In this document: positions 8,139-19,760 of the stretch, piece after piece | Numbering within the stretch: the stretch's first letter is position 1 | Layout: each line of letters begins with the position of its first letter | Source of the DNA: CAVRUD01 sp963724285 | Lineage (GTDB): Bacteria > Chloroflexota > Chloroflexia > Thermomicrobiales > UBA6265 | NCBI GenBank assembly: GCA_963724285.1 | Contig: CAVRUD010000013.1 | Coordinates: 186,001-250,000 of the forward strand | Direction: 5' to 3' | Length of the DNA stretch: 64,000 nucleotides | The notes under the pieces: generated by a model | The model's input: the letters and a program-made list of their open reading frames with translations, nothing else | Database searches by the model: none | What the model was told of the DNA's origin: nothing | Program-made: the position numbers and the translations under genes

Positions 8139-9230
8139 ATGAGTACATCAGAGTCGAAATCCCAACCTGTCGTCACGTCCAGCGTCGCCGGAACGGTCGG
8201 GGAACAAACCGTCCAAGCATGGACGTTGGCTAATCAGACCGGCATGGCGGTGAGGATTCTGGACTTCGGCGGAATCATCCAGTCGATCGACATTCCTGAT
8301 CGGGATGGAGCCGCCAAGAACGTTGTCCTTGGTTTTGCCACGCTCGACGACTACGTCAAGTACCGCACCTTCTTTGGCTGTATCACCGGCCGATATGCGA
8401 ATCGGATTGCCGGTGGCCGCTTCACGCTTGATGGCACAACCTACGAACTGGCAACGAATAACGGTCCAAACGCCCTCCACGGCGGCCATAGCGGGTTTGA
8501 CCGCTTCGTGTGGCGGTCAGAAGCGATGCATGATGATGCAGGTGCCGGCGTACGGCTCCATCGAGTGAGCCCGGACGGCGAGGAGGGATATCCCGGTGAT
8601 CTATCGGTTACGGTCACCTATCGCCTTTCTCCAACCAACGACCTGTCTATCGACTACGCGGCCGAGACGACAGCGCCAACGATCATCAACCTCACCAATC
8701 ACACGTACTACAACCTCGCCGGTGAGGGCTCAGGAGATATCTACGATCACGAACTCCTGCTGAATTCGTCTCGGTATACCCCGACCGATGCTACTTCCAT
8801 ACCTCTCGGGGATCTGGTCCCGGTAGCCGGCACGCCGTTCGATTTCACCGCCGCCCAGCCGGTCGGCGACCGCATCCGTCACCAACACGAGCAGCTGCAG
8901 TTCGGACTCGGATACGACCACAATTTCGTGGTCGATCGCCCGTCGCCTGATGATGTCTCGCTGAGGCTTGCCGCCGTCCTGCGTGATCCGGCGAGCGGGC
9001 GAACGCTCCAACTGTCGACGACGGAGCCGGGAGTCCAGGTCTACTCCGGCAATCAACTCAATGGCTCCGTCGTCGGTACAAGCGGTCGGGCGTACCGGCA
9101 AGGCGATGGAATCGCTCTCGAAACCCAGCACTTTCCGGACTCGCCAAATCGGCCAGAATATCCATCCACGGTCCTGCGTCCGGGGAAGGTTTTCCGTTCG
9201 ACCACAAAACTGAGCTTTTCAGTTTCATAG
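8139..9230 (+). CDS. galM: aldose 1-epimerase (galactose mutarotase family)
   Basis: This 363-residue enzyme interconverts alpha and beta anomers of aldoses in the cytoplasm. Family blocks are clear: LDFGGIIQSIDIPD, FGCITGRYANRIAGGRF, NGPNALHGGHSGFD, and the catalytic-site motifs NHTYYNLAG (catalytic His region) and TTEPGVQVYSGNQL (catalytic Glu). Length matches the family. ATG 8139 follows GGAGGG; a longer frame from 8016 has no ribosome site and an N-terminus unlike the family. Its place just after an ABC transporter and two FAH-family enzymes fits a sugar or sugar-acid catabolic cluster. Confidence 0.92.
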   Translation: MSTSESKSQPVVTSSVAGTVGEQTVQAWTLANQTGMAVRILDFGGIIQSIDIPDRDGAAKNVVLGFATLDDYVKYRTFFGCITGRYANRIAGGRFTLDGTTYELATNNGPNALHGGHSGFDRFVWRSEAMHDDAGAGVRLHRVSPDGEEGYPGDLSVTVTYRLSPTNDLSIDYAAETTAPTIINLTNHTYYNLAGEGSGDIYDHELLLNSSRYTPTDATSIPLGDLVPVAGTPFDFTAAQPVGDRIRHQHEQLQFGLGYDHNFVVDRPSPDDVSLRLAAVLRDPASGRTLQLSTTEPGVQVYSGNQLNGSVVGTSGRAYRQGDGIALETQHFPDSPNRPEYPSTVLRPGKVFRSTTKLSFSVS

Positions 9231-9262
9231 CGAGCGCCCTGCCAAGGCATATTCACCTCCGC

Positions 9263-9286
9263 TCCGCTGGTATCATCGCCAGCGGA
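9263..9286 (+). terminator. hairpin between galM and purH
   Basis: An 8 bp perfect stem (TCCGCTGG and CCAGCGGA) encloses an 8-base loop 33 bp past the galM stop. No clear T run follows, so it may be a weak terminator or a leader hairpin for purH. Confidence 0.4.
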
Positions 9287-9329
9287 ACATTGATTCGCGT
9301 TCATCGAACCTATCTGGAGGTCATGACTC

Positions 9330-10874
9330 ATGCGGGCGCTCGTCAGCGTCTACGACAAAGCTGGGCTGGAATCGTTTGGTCGCGGGCTCGTCGAGCTCGG
9401 TTGGGAGCTCGTCTCTACCGGAAACACCCACCGAGCACTTGTCGAGGCCGGACTGAATGCCACCAGCGTCACTGACCTCACCGGTTCTCCCGAAATGCTC
9501 GACGGACGGGTCAAGACGCTTCACCCTGCTATTCATGGCGGCATCCTTGCCCGCAGGGACCGCGCCGACCACCTCGCGCAACTCGACGTTCACGGCATCG
9601 GCGCGATCGACATGGTCGTCGGCAACCTTTACCCATTCGAACGAACGATCCAGACGTCTGGGATCTCGGACAACGACGCGATCGAGCAAATCGATATCGG
9701 CGGTCCGGCAATGATCCGCGCCGCGGCGAAGAATTTTTCAGGGGTGATCGTTGTTACCGACCCGGAAGACTACGACTCCGTTCTGACGCAACTCCAATCC
9801 GGTACGGTGACCGTTGACGCACGGAGGCGGCTGGCGGCAAAGGCATTCGCCCATGTGTCGGCGTACGATTCCCTGGTCGCGGCATACCTTCAGGGCGACA
9901 CGAGCGCCGGAACATGGTCTTTCCCCGAGGAGATTTCCTTCGCCGGTCGGCTGACGCAGACCCTCCGATACGGCGAGAACCCGCACCAACGAGCGGCGGC
10001 ATATCGGCGACTGGTAGCAGGGAAGCCTGCCGCGGGAATCCTCGATGCCGAGCAGCTGGGCGGCAAGGAACTGTCGTTCAACAATCTCGTCGATGCTGAC
10101 ACCGCTTGGCAGGCAGCCTGGATTACGGCACGGCCATGCGTATCGATTGTGAAGCACGCGATTCCGTGTGGCCTTGCGGCGGCCAGCACGCTGACGGAGG
10201 CATTCGACGCGGCCATCGAGGGCGATCCGGTCTCGGCATTCGGCGGAATCGTCGCCATGAATGCCACGCTGGATGAAGCCACCGCGGAGAAGATTGCCGC
10301 CACTTTCTTCGAGGTCGTCGTCGCTCCGGAGATCGAGCCGGCGGCCCGGACGATCCTGTCCGCCAAGCCGAATCTCCGCGTTCTTCGTCTGCCAGTTTCG
10401 GCCGTGGATCAAGCACGCACCTGGGACATCAAACCCATCGTTGGCGGTCTCCTCGTCCAGGATGCCGACACCGGCTCCCATGACGAAGCTGCATGGACCG
10501 TCGTAAGCGGCCGTCAACCGACCGATGACGAGATACGAGATCTCAAATTCGCATGGTCGGCGGTGCGCCTAATCAAATCGAACGCGATTGTCCTGGTTCG
10601 TGATGAAGCGATTAGCGGCGTGGGAAGCGGTCAGCCCAATCGACTTGAGAGTGTCGGGATTGCCACCCGGCTAGCGGGAGTTCGCGCTCCCGGTACCGTC
10701 CTCGCCAGCGACGCGTTCTTCCCATTTCCAGACGGGATCGAGGCGGCTGCGGCGGCAGGAGTCCGGGCGATCATCCAGCCGGGCGGCTCCATGCGCGACA
10801 AGCGCGTGATTGCCGCCGCAGACGCCGCCGACATGGCAATGGTGTTTACAGGGACGCGGCACTTCCGACACTAA
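9330..10874 (+). CDS. purH: bifunctional AICAR transformylase/IMP cyclohydrolase
   Basis: PurH carries out the last two steps of purine synthesis: formyl transfer from 10-formyl-THF to AICAR, then cyclisation of FAICAR to IMP. At 514 residues it has normal length. The N-terminal IMP cyclohydrolase (MGS-like) domain starts ALVSVYDKAGLESFGRGLVELG and includes LDGRVKTLHPAIHGGILAR. The C-terminal transformylase shows LRYGENPHQRAA, KELSFNNLVDADTAW and the catalytic Lys-His in IVKHAIPCGLA. ATG 9330 follows GGAGG. The 3' end overlaps the end of the convergent metalloprotease gene by 29 bp. Confidence 0.96.
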   Translation: MRALVSVYDKAGLESFGRGLVELGWELVSTGNTHRALVEAGLNATSVTDLTGSPEMLDGRVKTLHPAIHGGILARRDRADHLAQLDVHGIGAIDMVVGNLYPFERTIQTSGISDNDAIEQIDIGGPAMIRAAAKNFSGVIVVTDPEDYDSVLTQLQSGTVTVDARRRLAAKAFAHVSAYDSLVAAYLQGDTSAGTWSFPEEISFAGRLTQTLRYGENPHQRAAAYRRLVAGKPAAGILDAEQLGGKELSFNNLVDADTAWQAAWITARPCVSIVKHAIPCGLAAASTLTEAFDAAIEGDPVSAFGGIVAMNATLDEATAEKIAATFFEVVVAPEIEPAARTILSAKPNLRVLRLPVSAVDQARTWDIKPIVGGLLVQDADTGSHDEAAWTVVSGRQPTDDEIRDLKFAWSAVRLIKSNAIVLVRDEAISGVGSGQPNRLESVGIATRLAGVRAPGTVLASDAFFPFPDGIEAAAAAGVRAIIQPGGSMRDKRVIAAADAADMAMVFTGTRHFRH

Positions 10875-12080
10875 CAACCTGATCGGCGCTCATCGCATCG
10901 AATCGTTGGAGCCAAAGGGATGGATTCCTGATTTCCTCCATCGTTGGGAGATACTCTGGGCCATCCCAGACGCGCTGGGCGACGTCATGTCCGCGCTCTT
11001 TGGCGATCGTATCGATGAAGATCTCGCCCAGGCGGTATTGCTCCATCTTCAGGTTCAAGCCGGTGAGGCGAGCGAAGAGCTGCTCGGCGACGGTGCGCTG
11101 GCGTTGACGCGCCTCGAATCGGCGGGCGATTCGCTCATAGTTCGGAAGGAGATCGCGACCGACGGCATTCATGACGTGGTTTGAGTAGCCCTCGATAATG
11201 CACATGAGCGCCTGCATCTTCTGGAAGAGCGCCCGCTGCTCAGGCGTCATTATCGCTTCAAGCCACGATGCCTGCTCATCACTCTTTGTCCGCGCCCGAT
11301 CGACAAAGACTTTGATACCGCGGAAACCTTTGTTTAGATGCTCGGCATCCGCCTTGAGGAACTCCATGTACTCGGTGAGCAGGCCGTTGAAGTGCGCCTT
11401 GACCCAGGGGTACGCCTCGAATTCAAAGGCGTGGGTTGTCTCATGAAGGGCAAGCCACATCCGGAAGTCTTCGGACGGAAGGCTGAGCGACTGTTCGACC
11501 GCGGCAATGTTTGGCTCGACGTAATACAGCTTGCCGGCGTCCACTGGCTCACGACCGAGCAACGCCATGTCGTATTGGCCGAGTACCCGGCGAGCGAGAT
11601 ACCCGAGCAGCACGCCGAGCTCGGCGCTAACGACTGCTCGATTGGCTCCCCCCAGAGGACCGAGACGACAGTTGAGCTCTCGCCCTTCTGCGAATTTAGC
11701 GCCTCCAGCGGCGCAAAGAGCCCTTGGAAGGCGACGAGGTTGGCATTGATCCAGTCGACCCGGTCGAAGGCAAAGGTCCGCTCGACCGAGTCGGGTAGCT
11801 CTGATCCGGTGTATGCCGCCACAACCGGTACGCAACGTTCGACCAACGCCCGGTAGTACGCGTCGAGGCGAGAGCGCTCGACCGTCGTGAGGGCATTGCC
11901 TCGATTCATGTTGATCGCAATGGCGCGGGCCCGCTCCCAGTCGATCAAGCGGGTATCACGCTCGCGTGCGGCGTATGAGCGGGCTTTGTTGCCTGCCCAG
12001 GCGCCGACCGCGGCACCCATCATGATTCCAGCGGCAGCGAGTCGCTTGTCGACGGTCGGAATCCGACCTTGTTGTGCCAT
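10846..12080 (-). CDS. zinc-dependent metalloprotease (DUF2342, F420-associated type), frameshifted near 11655
   Basis: The protein is of the DUF2342 family, often called 'coenzyme F420 biosynthesis-associated' or zinc-dependent metalloprotease; its biochemical role is not established. The HExxH zinc motif is present as ALHETTHAFEFEAYPW. The first frame starts at ATG 12080 after AGGAG and reads MAQQGRIPTVDKRLAAAGIM through SQKGESSTVVSVLWG. The second frame continues ANRAVVSAELGVLLGYLARRVLG to the stop at 10846. Joining them needs one extra G in a six-G run (CCCCCC on the plus strand near 11650-11656). The combined product is about 411 residues, normal for the family, so the break is either a miscounted homopolymer or a recent mutation. 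Confidence 0.82.
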
Positions 12081-12263
12081 GAAAATAGTCTCCTGGTGCT
12101 CGGCTGGATCCCTCCCATATGAGGATGGTCGACTCCGTGGAGCAAAAAGTGGGGGCGATTATGTGGTGACCGCCTCAGGAAATTGGCGACCAATCGCTCG
12201 ACTGTACGTGCCTCACGAAGCGGCGTCAAGGAAAGCGGACGAGACCAATGGACGAAAAACGCG

Positions 12264-12298
12264 GAAACGCCAGCCGGAACCAATCCGGCTGGCGTTTC
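12264..12298 (-). terminator. rrn operon intrinsic terminator
   Basis: A perfect 15 bp stem (GAAACGCCAGCCGGA and its complement, 5-base loop) is followed on the minus strand by a GTTTTTC run at 12252-12259. It lies 15 bp beyond the initiator tRNA and would end the rrn transcript. Confidence 0.85.
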
Positions 12299-12312
12299 GT
12301 AGGAAAATGATG

Positions 12313-12387
12313 TGGTAGCGGGGGGGGGATTCGAACCCCCGACCTTTGGGTTATGAGCCCAACGAGCTGCCGCTGCTCCACCCCGCG
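12313..12387 (-). tRNA. tRNA-fMet (CAT), initiator type
   Basis: The cloverleaf is complete, including encoded CCA. The anticodon arm reads GGGCTCATAACCC, with the three G-C pairs characteristic of initiator tRNA, and the first acceptor position is an unpaired C opposite T, as expected for initiators. The T arm is GGGGG TTCGAAT CCCCC. It is the last gene of the rrn operon. Confidence 0.92.
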
Positions 12388-12466
12388 GCGGACGGGCGGT
12401 GCCGTCCTGGTTCCTGGTGCTCGGGTCTCGGTGCCCCGGTCCCCCGGCGGTGTCCCGGGGGCCGGG

Positions 12467-12588
12467 GGCGCCCGCGGCGGCCTCGCCTCCCGTGGGGTCG
12501 CCCCCACAGTACTCTCCGGCGCTGCGCTGGGTCACGACCGGGTTCGGGATGGGACCGGGTGGGGCCAGCGCGCTCTCGGCCACGGGCG
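12467..12588 (-). rRNA. rrf: 5S ribosomal RNA
   Basis: Conserved 5S blocks are present on the minus strand, including CCCATCCCGAACCCGG near 12540-12556 and GAGAGTACTGTGGG near 12504-12517. The ends are set approximately from complementary terminal sequences (GGGGGCGCCCG against CGGGCGCCCCC). It follows 23S at about 220 bp in the same orientation. Confidence 0.88.
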
Positions 12589-12743
12589 CCCCCGGCCCCC
12601 CGACCTGGGGGCGCCGGCGGCGCGGCGCTGTCGCGTCGTCTTGGTGCGGTGCCGGGAACGGGCCGGAAGGGGCGGTCCCCCCCCCGGCCGCGCGCCCGCC
12701 CCGGGTTCGTCCCCGGCGGCCTCGGCGGCTCGGCGGCGGCGGC

Positions 12744-12756
12744 GGCGTGTGTGTGT
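12744..12756 (-). repeat. (GT)n tract, 3' arm of pre-23S stem
   Basis: Thirteen bases of alternating GT on the plus strand sit about 55 bp beyond the 3' end of 23S. They are complementary to the CA tract before the 5' end of 23S (15857-15868), and further complementary blocks flank both. Together they can form the long stem from which 23S is usually cut. Confidence 0.55.
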
Positions 12757-12811
12757 GTGGCGGTCGGTGGCTGGGTCTCGGTGGGCGTCGCGGCGCGGTC
12801 CCGGTTGTTCG

Positions 12812-15794
<2,983 letters not shown>

Positions 15795-16069
15795 CCGCCC
15801 GGCTCCCGCCGGGCGGGCCCGCGCGTCGCGCCCACGTTTCCCTGCCACTCACGCCGACACACACACACGTGCTGCTGCCGCACCCGCCGCCGCACGCGCC
15901 CACGGTCGCCCGGGACGCGCCGGCCGCCGGGGTGTCCCCGGCGCGGTGCGCGCGGCCGGGGGGCGTCTCCCCCCGGTCCGCTCCCGCGGAGGTCGGACCT
16001 CCGCGCGGCTCGTTGTCAAGGTGCTTCGCGCGCTACCGCTCGGCGCGCGCCGGCCCGGCCGGCCCCGGG
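15795..16069 (-). other. tRNA-Ala to 23S spacer with pre-23S 5' processing arm
   Basis: This very GC-rich spacer contains the alternating CA tract (15857-15868) and blocks complementary to the region after 23S, for example the GTGGGCG unit near 15833-15840 against 12779-12785. It has no tRNA or protein gene. Confidence 0.55.
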
Positions 16070-16142
16070 TGGAGCCGCGGGGGCTCGAACCCCGAACCTC
16101 CGCCGTGCAAGGGCGGCGCTCTCCCGGTTGAGCTACGGCCCC
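16070..16142 (-). tRNA. tRNA-Ala (TGC)
   Basis: A complete 73 nt cloverleaf with acceptor GGGGCCG/CGGCTCC (one G-U pair), anticodon TGC and T arm TTCGAGC. It lies between tRNA-Ile and 23S in the rRNA spacer, the classic arrangement. Confidence 0.95.
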
Positions 16143-16197
16143 CCGCCCCGATCCCCGGGCGGCGCCGGCCCCCGCCCCGGGTTGCCCCGGGGCCGGG

Positions 16198-16271
16198 TGG
16201 GCGCGCCTGGACTCGAACCAGGGGCCTCGGCCTTATCAGGGCCGCGCTCTGACCGCCTGAGCTACGCGCCC
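16198..16271 (-). tRNA. tRNA-Ile (GAT)
   Basis: A complete 74 nt cloverleaf with acceptor GGGCGCG/CGCGCCC, anticodon GAT and T arm CCTGG TTCGAGT CCAGG. It is the first tRNA after 16S in the operon. Confidence 0.95.
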
Positions 16272-16652
16272 GCGCGCAGGCCGGCTCGCGCACGCGACGG
16301 ATCCCCCATCCCCCCGGTCGCCGAAGCGACCGGTGGCCGAGGGCCGGCAACCGGGCCGAAGACGGAGCGCGCGGGACCTGGGCGGTCCCCGCCGGATGGG
16401 ACGTGACGCGGAACCGGCCGCCGCCGGCTCCCGGTTTGGGGGGCGTGTCCCCCCCGTGGGGGCGTGTCCGCCCCCGAACCGGGCCGCTCGGCGCGACCCC
16501 GCGGCGGCCCCGCCGCCCGCTCGACCCCCGGATCGGGGGGAGCGAGACCGGACCCGGTGCCCGCAAGATCGCGCCTTCCGGGCCGACGGATCGGCCCTGC
16601 GCGCCCCGGCTTGACCTGGGATCGCGGGTGGTGACCCACCCGGATGCATCCC
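16272..16652 (-). other. 16S to tRNA-Ile spacer with pre-16S 3' processing arm
   Basis: No gene is present. Bases 16351-16369 are a perfect 19 bp complement of 18237-18255 in the 16S leader, and similarity of the two flanks as inverted copies extends to about 16410. This is the 3' arm of the pre-16S stem. Confidence 0.7.
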
Positions 16653-18158
<1,506 letters not shown>

Positions 18159-18236
18159 AGACCCCCCCGAAATGGGGGCGTTAAGTGCCGCGTGTGTACG
18201 TCGCACCCATCCAGGCGGGCCCCTACCAGACCCGCC

Positions 18237-18255
18237 CGCTCCGTCTTCGGCCCGG
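18237..18255 (-). other. pre-16S processing stem, 5' arm
   Basis: This segment of the 16S leader is the exact 19-base complement of 16351-16369 downstream of 16S, so the pre-rRNA can close a long stem around 16S, the usual RNase III substrate. Confidence 0.65.
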
Positions 18256-18666
18256 CCCCCGCCCGTCGGCCCCCCCTCGGAGTCCCCACGGGCCGCCGCG
18301 CCAGCTTCTCTAAGGTGCTCCGGACACAGAACCGCCCCCATGTTCTGGGGGCGGATGCCAGTTCGGCTTGAAGGATCTCTCCCTCAAACGCGTGGTCGAG
18401 TCGTCTTTCGACGCCCTACGACACTCTGGCCTCCAGTCCGGGGATCGCTGCCAGTCAGTCACCGACAGCGCTTCGCAGTTTACCGCAACTTCGACGCCCG
18501 CGTCAACCCAATCTTCTTGAGCCCGCCGTGGCTTGAGTGATCCGAATCGCTCCGGATCCGTTGCGGATCTGTCCCGCGAAATGTGCCCCCTTGACACTCA
18601 AGGTTGGTGGTCCGGACCGGTCTCTCGACCGTCGCTCCACGCCTCAGGTCTTGGGTGCGAGGCGGA

Positions 18667-18695
18667 ATACTAATGACCATTGAAACCCCTGTCAA
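18667..18695 (-). promoter_or_regulatory. rrn operon promoter
   Basis: On the minus strand a perfect -35 TTGACA (18690-18695) and a -10 TAGTAT (18667-18672) are separated by exactly 17 bases. It stands about 510 bp before 16S, leaving a long leader with the 5' processing arm. The region 18159-18893 holds no other recognisable gene. Confidence 0.8.
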
Positions 18696-18923
18696 GGCAA
18701 TCCGCGCGCGCTGAACAAGATTGTTGGTGATTCTGCCGCATCGATCGTCCGGAGACAGTCATCGGCACGCTCTCCCACACCCCTTTCTTCGTGCTACACA
18801 TCGGGATTCCGGCGGTTTCAACCAGTATCGTCAGGTTCTTGTGCTGGTGAGAATCCGGCGAGAGAATGAAACTATCACTGTTCGAGTCAACTCTTGGCTG
18901 CCGCCCCCTGGAGGACTACATCG

Positions 18924-19676
18924 ATGCGACCCGTTATCGGGATAACGCCTTCCCCCCAACACGACGAGTTTTCTCACGGCAACTTCTATCGCTTCGCCAT
19001 GTCCGATACGTACGTTCGGGCGGTCACGGCCGCGGGCGGTGTGCCGGTCGTCCTCCCTCCGCAAGCTGGCATCGCCGAGGATTTGCTGGACGCGATCGAT
19101 GGCCTGCTCCTGAGTGGAGGCGCCGATGTGGCTCCTTCGCGGTATGGCGACACGGAAACTCACCCCGACACCTACGGGGTTGATCCGCTGCGAGACGCAT
19201 TCGAACTTGAATTAATCGCTGGCGCCCAGCGACGGGACTTGCCCGTGTTCTGCATCTGTCGCGGAATCCAGATCCTCAACGTGGCTTTGGGCGGAACGCT
19301 CTACCAGCATGTTCCAGCGCAGGTCCCGTCCGGAACTCCTCATCGCCAACATGAGGCAGGCATCCCCAAAGAGGAGATCGCCCATGCTGTCGTGCCGACC
19401 CCGGGCGGAAAGCTGGATCAGATCTTCGGCCACTCCCCCGTGGGGGTGAACTCCTTCCATCATCAGGCGATTCGGGATGTTGCCGCAGGAATCGTCGTCG
19501 AGGCAGTGTCCGACGATGGCTTGATCGAAGCCGTCTCGGTCCCCGGCTACCGATTCATACTTGGGGTGCAGTGGCACCCGGAGATGATGTTCGAGCGTCA
19601 TCCAGAACAGTTAGCTCCATTCCAGTCGCTCGTCGAAGCCGCCAAGGCGCGGCGGCTGTCCCCGGTTGGAAGCTAG
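18924..19676 (+). CDS. gamma-glutamyl-gamma-aminobutyrate hydrolase family (class I glutamine amidotransferase)
   Basis: This 250-residue cytoplasmic protein resembles PuuD, which hydrolyses gamma-glutamyl-GABA in putrescine breakdown. The nucleophile Cys lies in LPVFCICRGIQILNVALGG, and the catalytic His-Glu pair is in VQWHPE near residue 215. LLLSGGADVAPSRYGD is also characteristic. ATG 18924 follows GGAGG; an earlier in-frame start at 18894 lacks a ribosome site. No other polyamine genes are adjacent, so the true substrate may differ. It is followed by a bidirectional terminator shared with lon. Confidence 0.88.
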   Translation: MRPVIGITPSPQHDEFSHGNFYRFAMSDTYVRAVTAAGGVPVVLPPQAGIAEDLLDAIDGLLLSGGADVAPSRYGDTETHPDTYGVDPLRDAFELELIAGAQRRDLPVFCICRGIQILNVALGGTLYQHVPAQVPSGTPHRQHEAGIPKEEIAHAVVPTPGGKLDQIFGHSPVGVNSFHHQAIRDVAAGIVVEAVSDDGLIEAVSVPGYRFILGVQWHPEMMFERHPEQLAPFQSLVEAAKARRLSPVGS

Positions 19677-19701
19677 CCAGTTGTCTTCGAACTCACAAAA
19701 G

Positions 19702-19734
19702 GAGACCGGGCGGCACTGGGCGCCGCCCGGTCTC
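19702..19734. terminator. bidirectional terminator between amidotransferase and lon
   Basis: A 13 bp perfect stem (GAGACCGGGCGGC and complement) with a 7-base loop lies between two convergent genes. A-rich sequence precedes it (CACAAAAG), giving a U run for the minus-strand transcript, and TCTAATT follows for the plus strand. Confidence 0.75.
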
Positions 19735-19760
19735 TAATTACGCCGAACCTGATGAACTGC

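Noticed and set aside
12739..12757. CRISPR-like or microsatellite array at the GT tract
   Set aside because: Only one short dinucleotide tract with a complementary partner before 23S; better explained as an rRNA processing arm.
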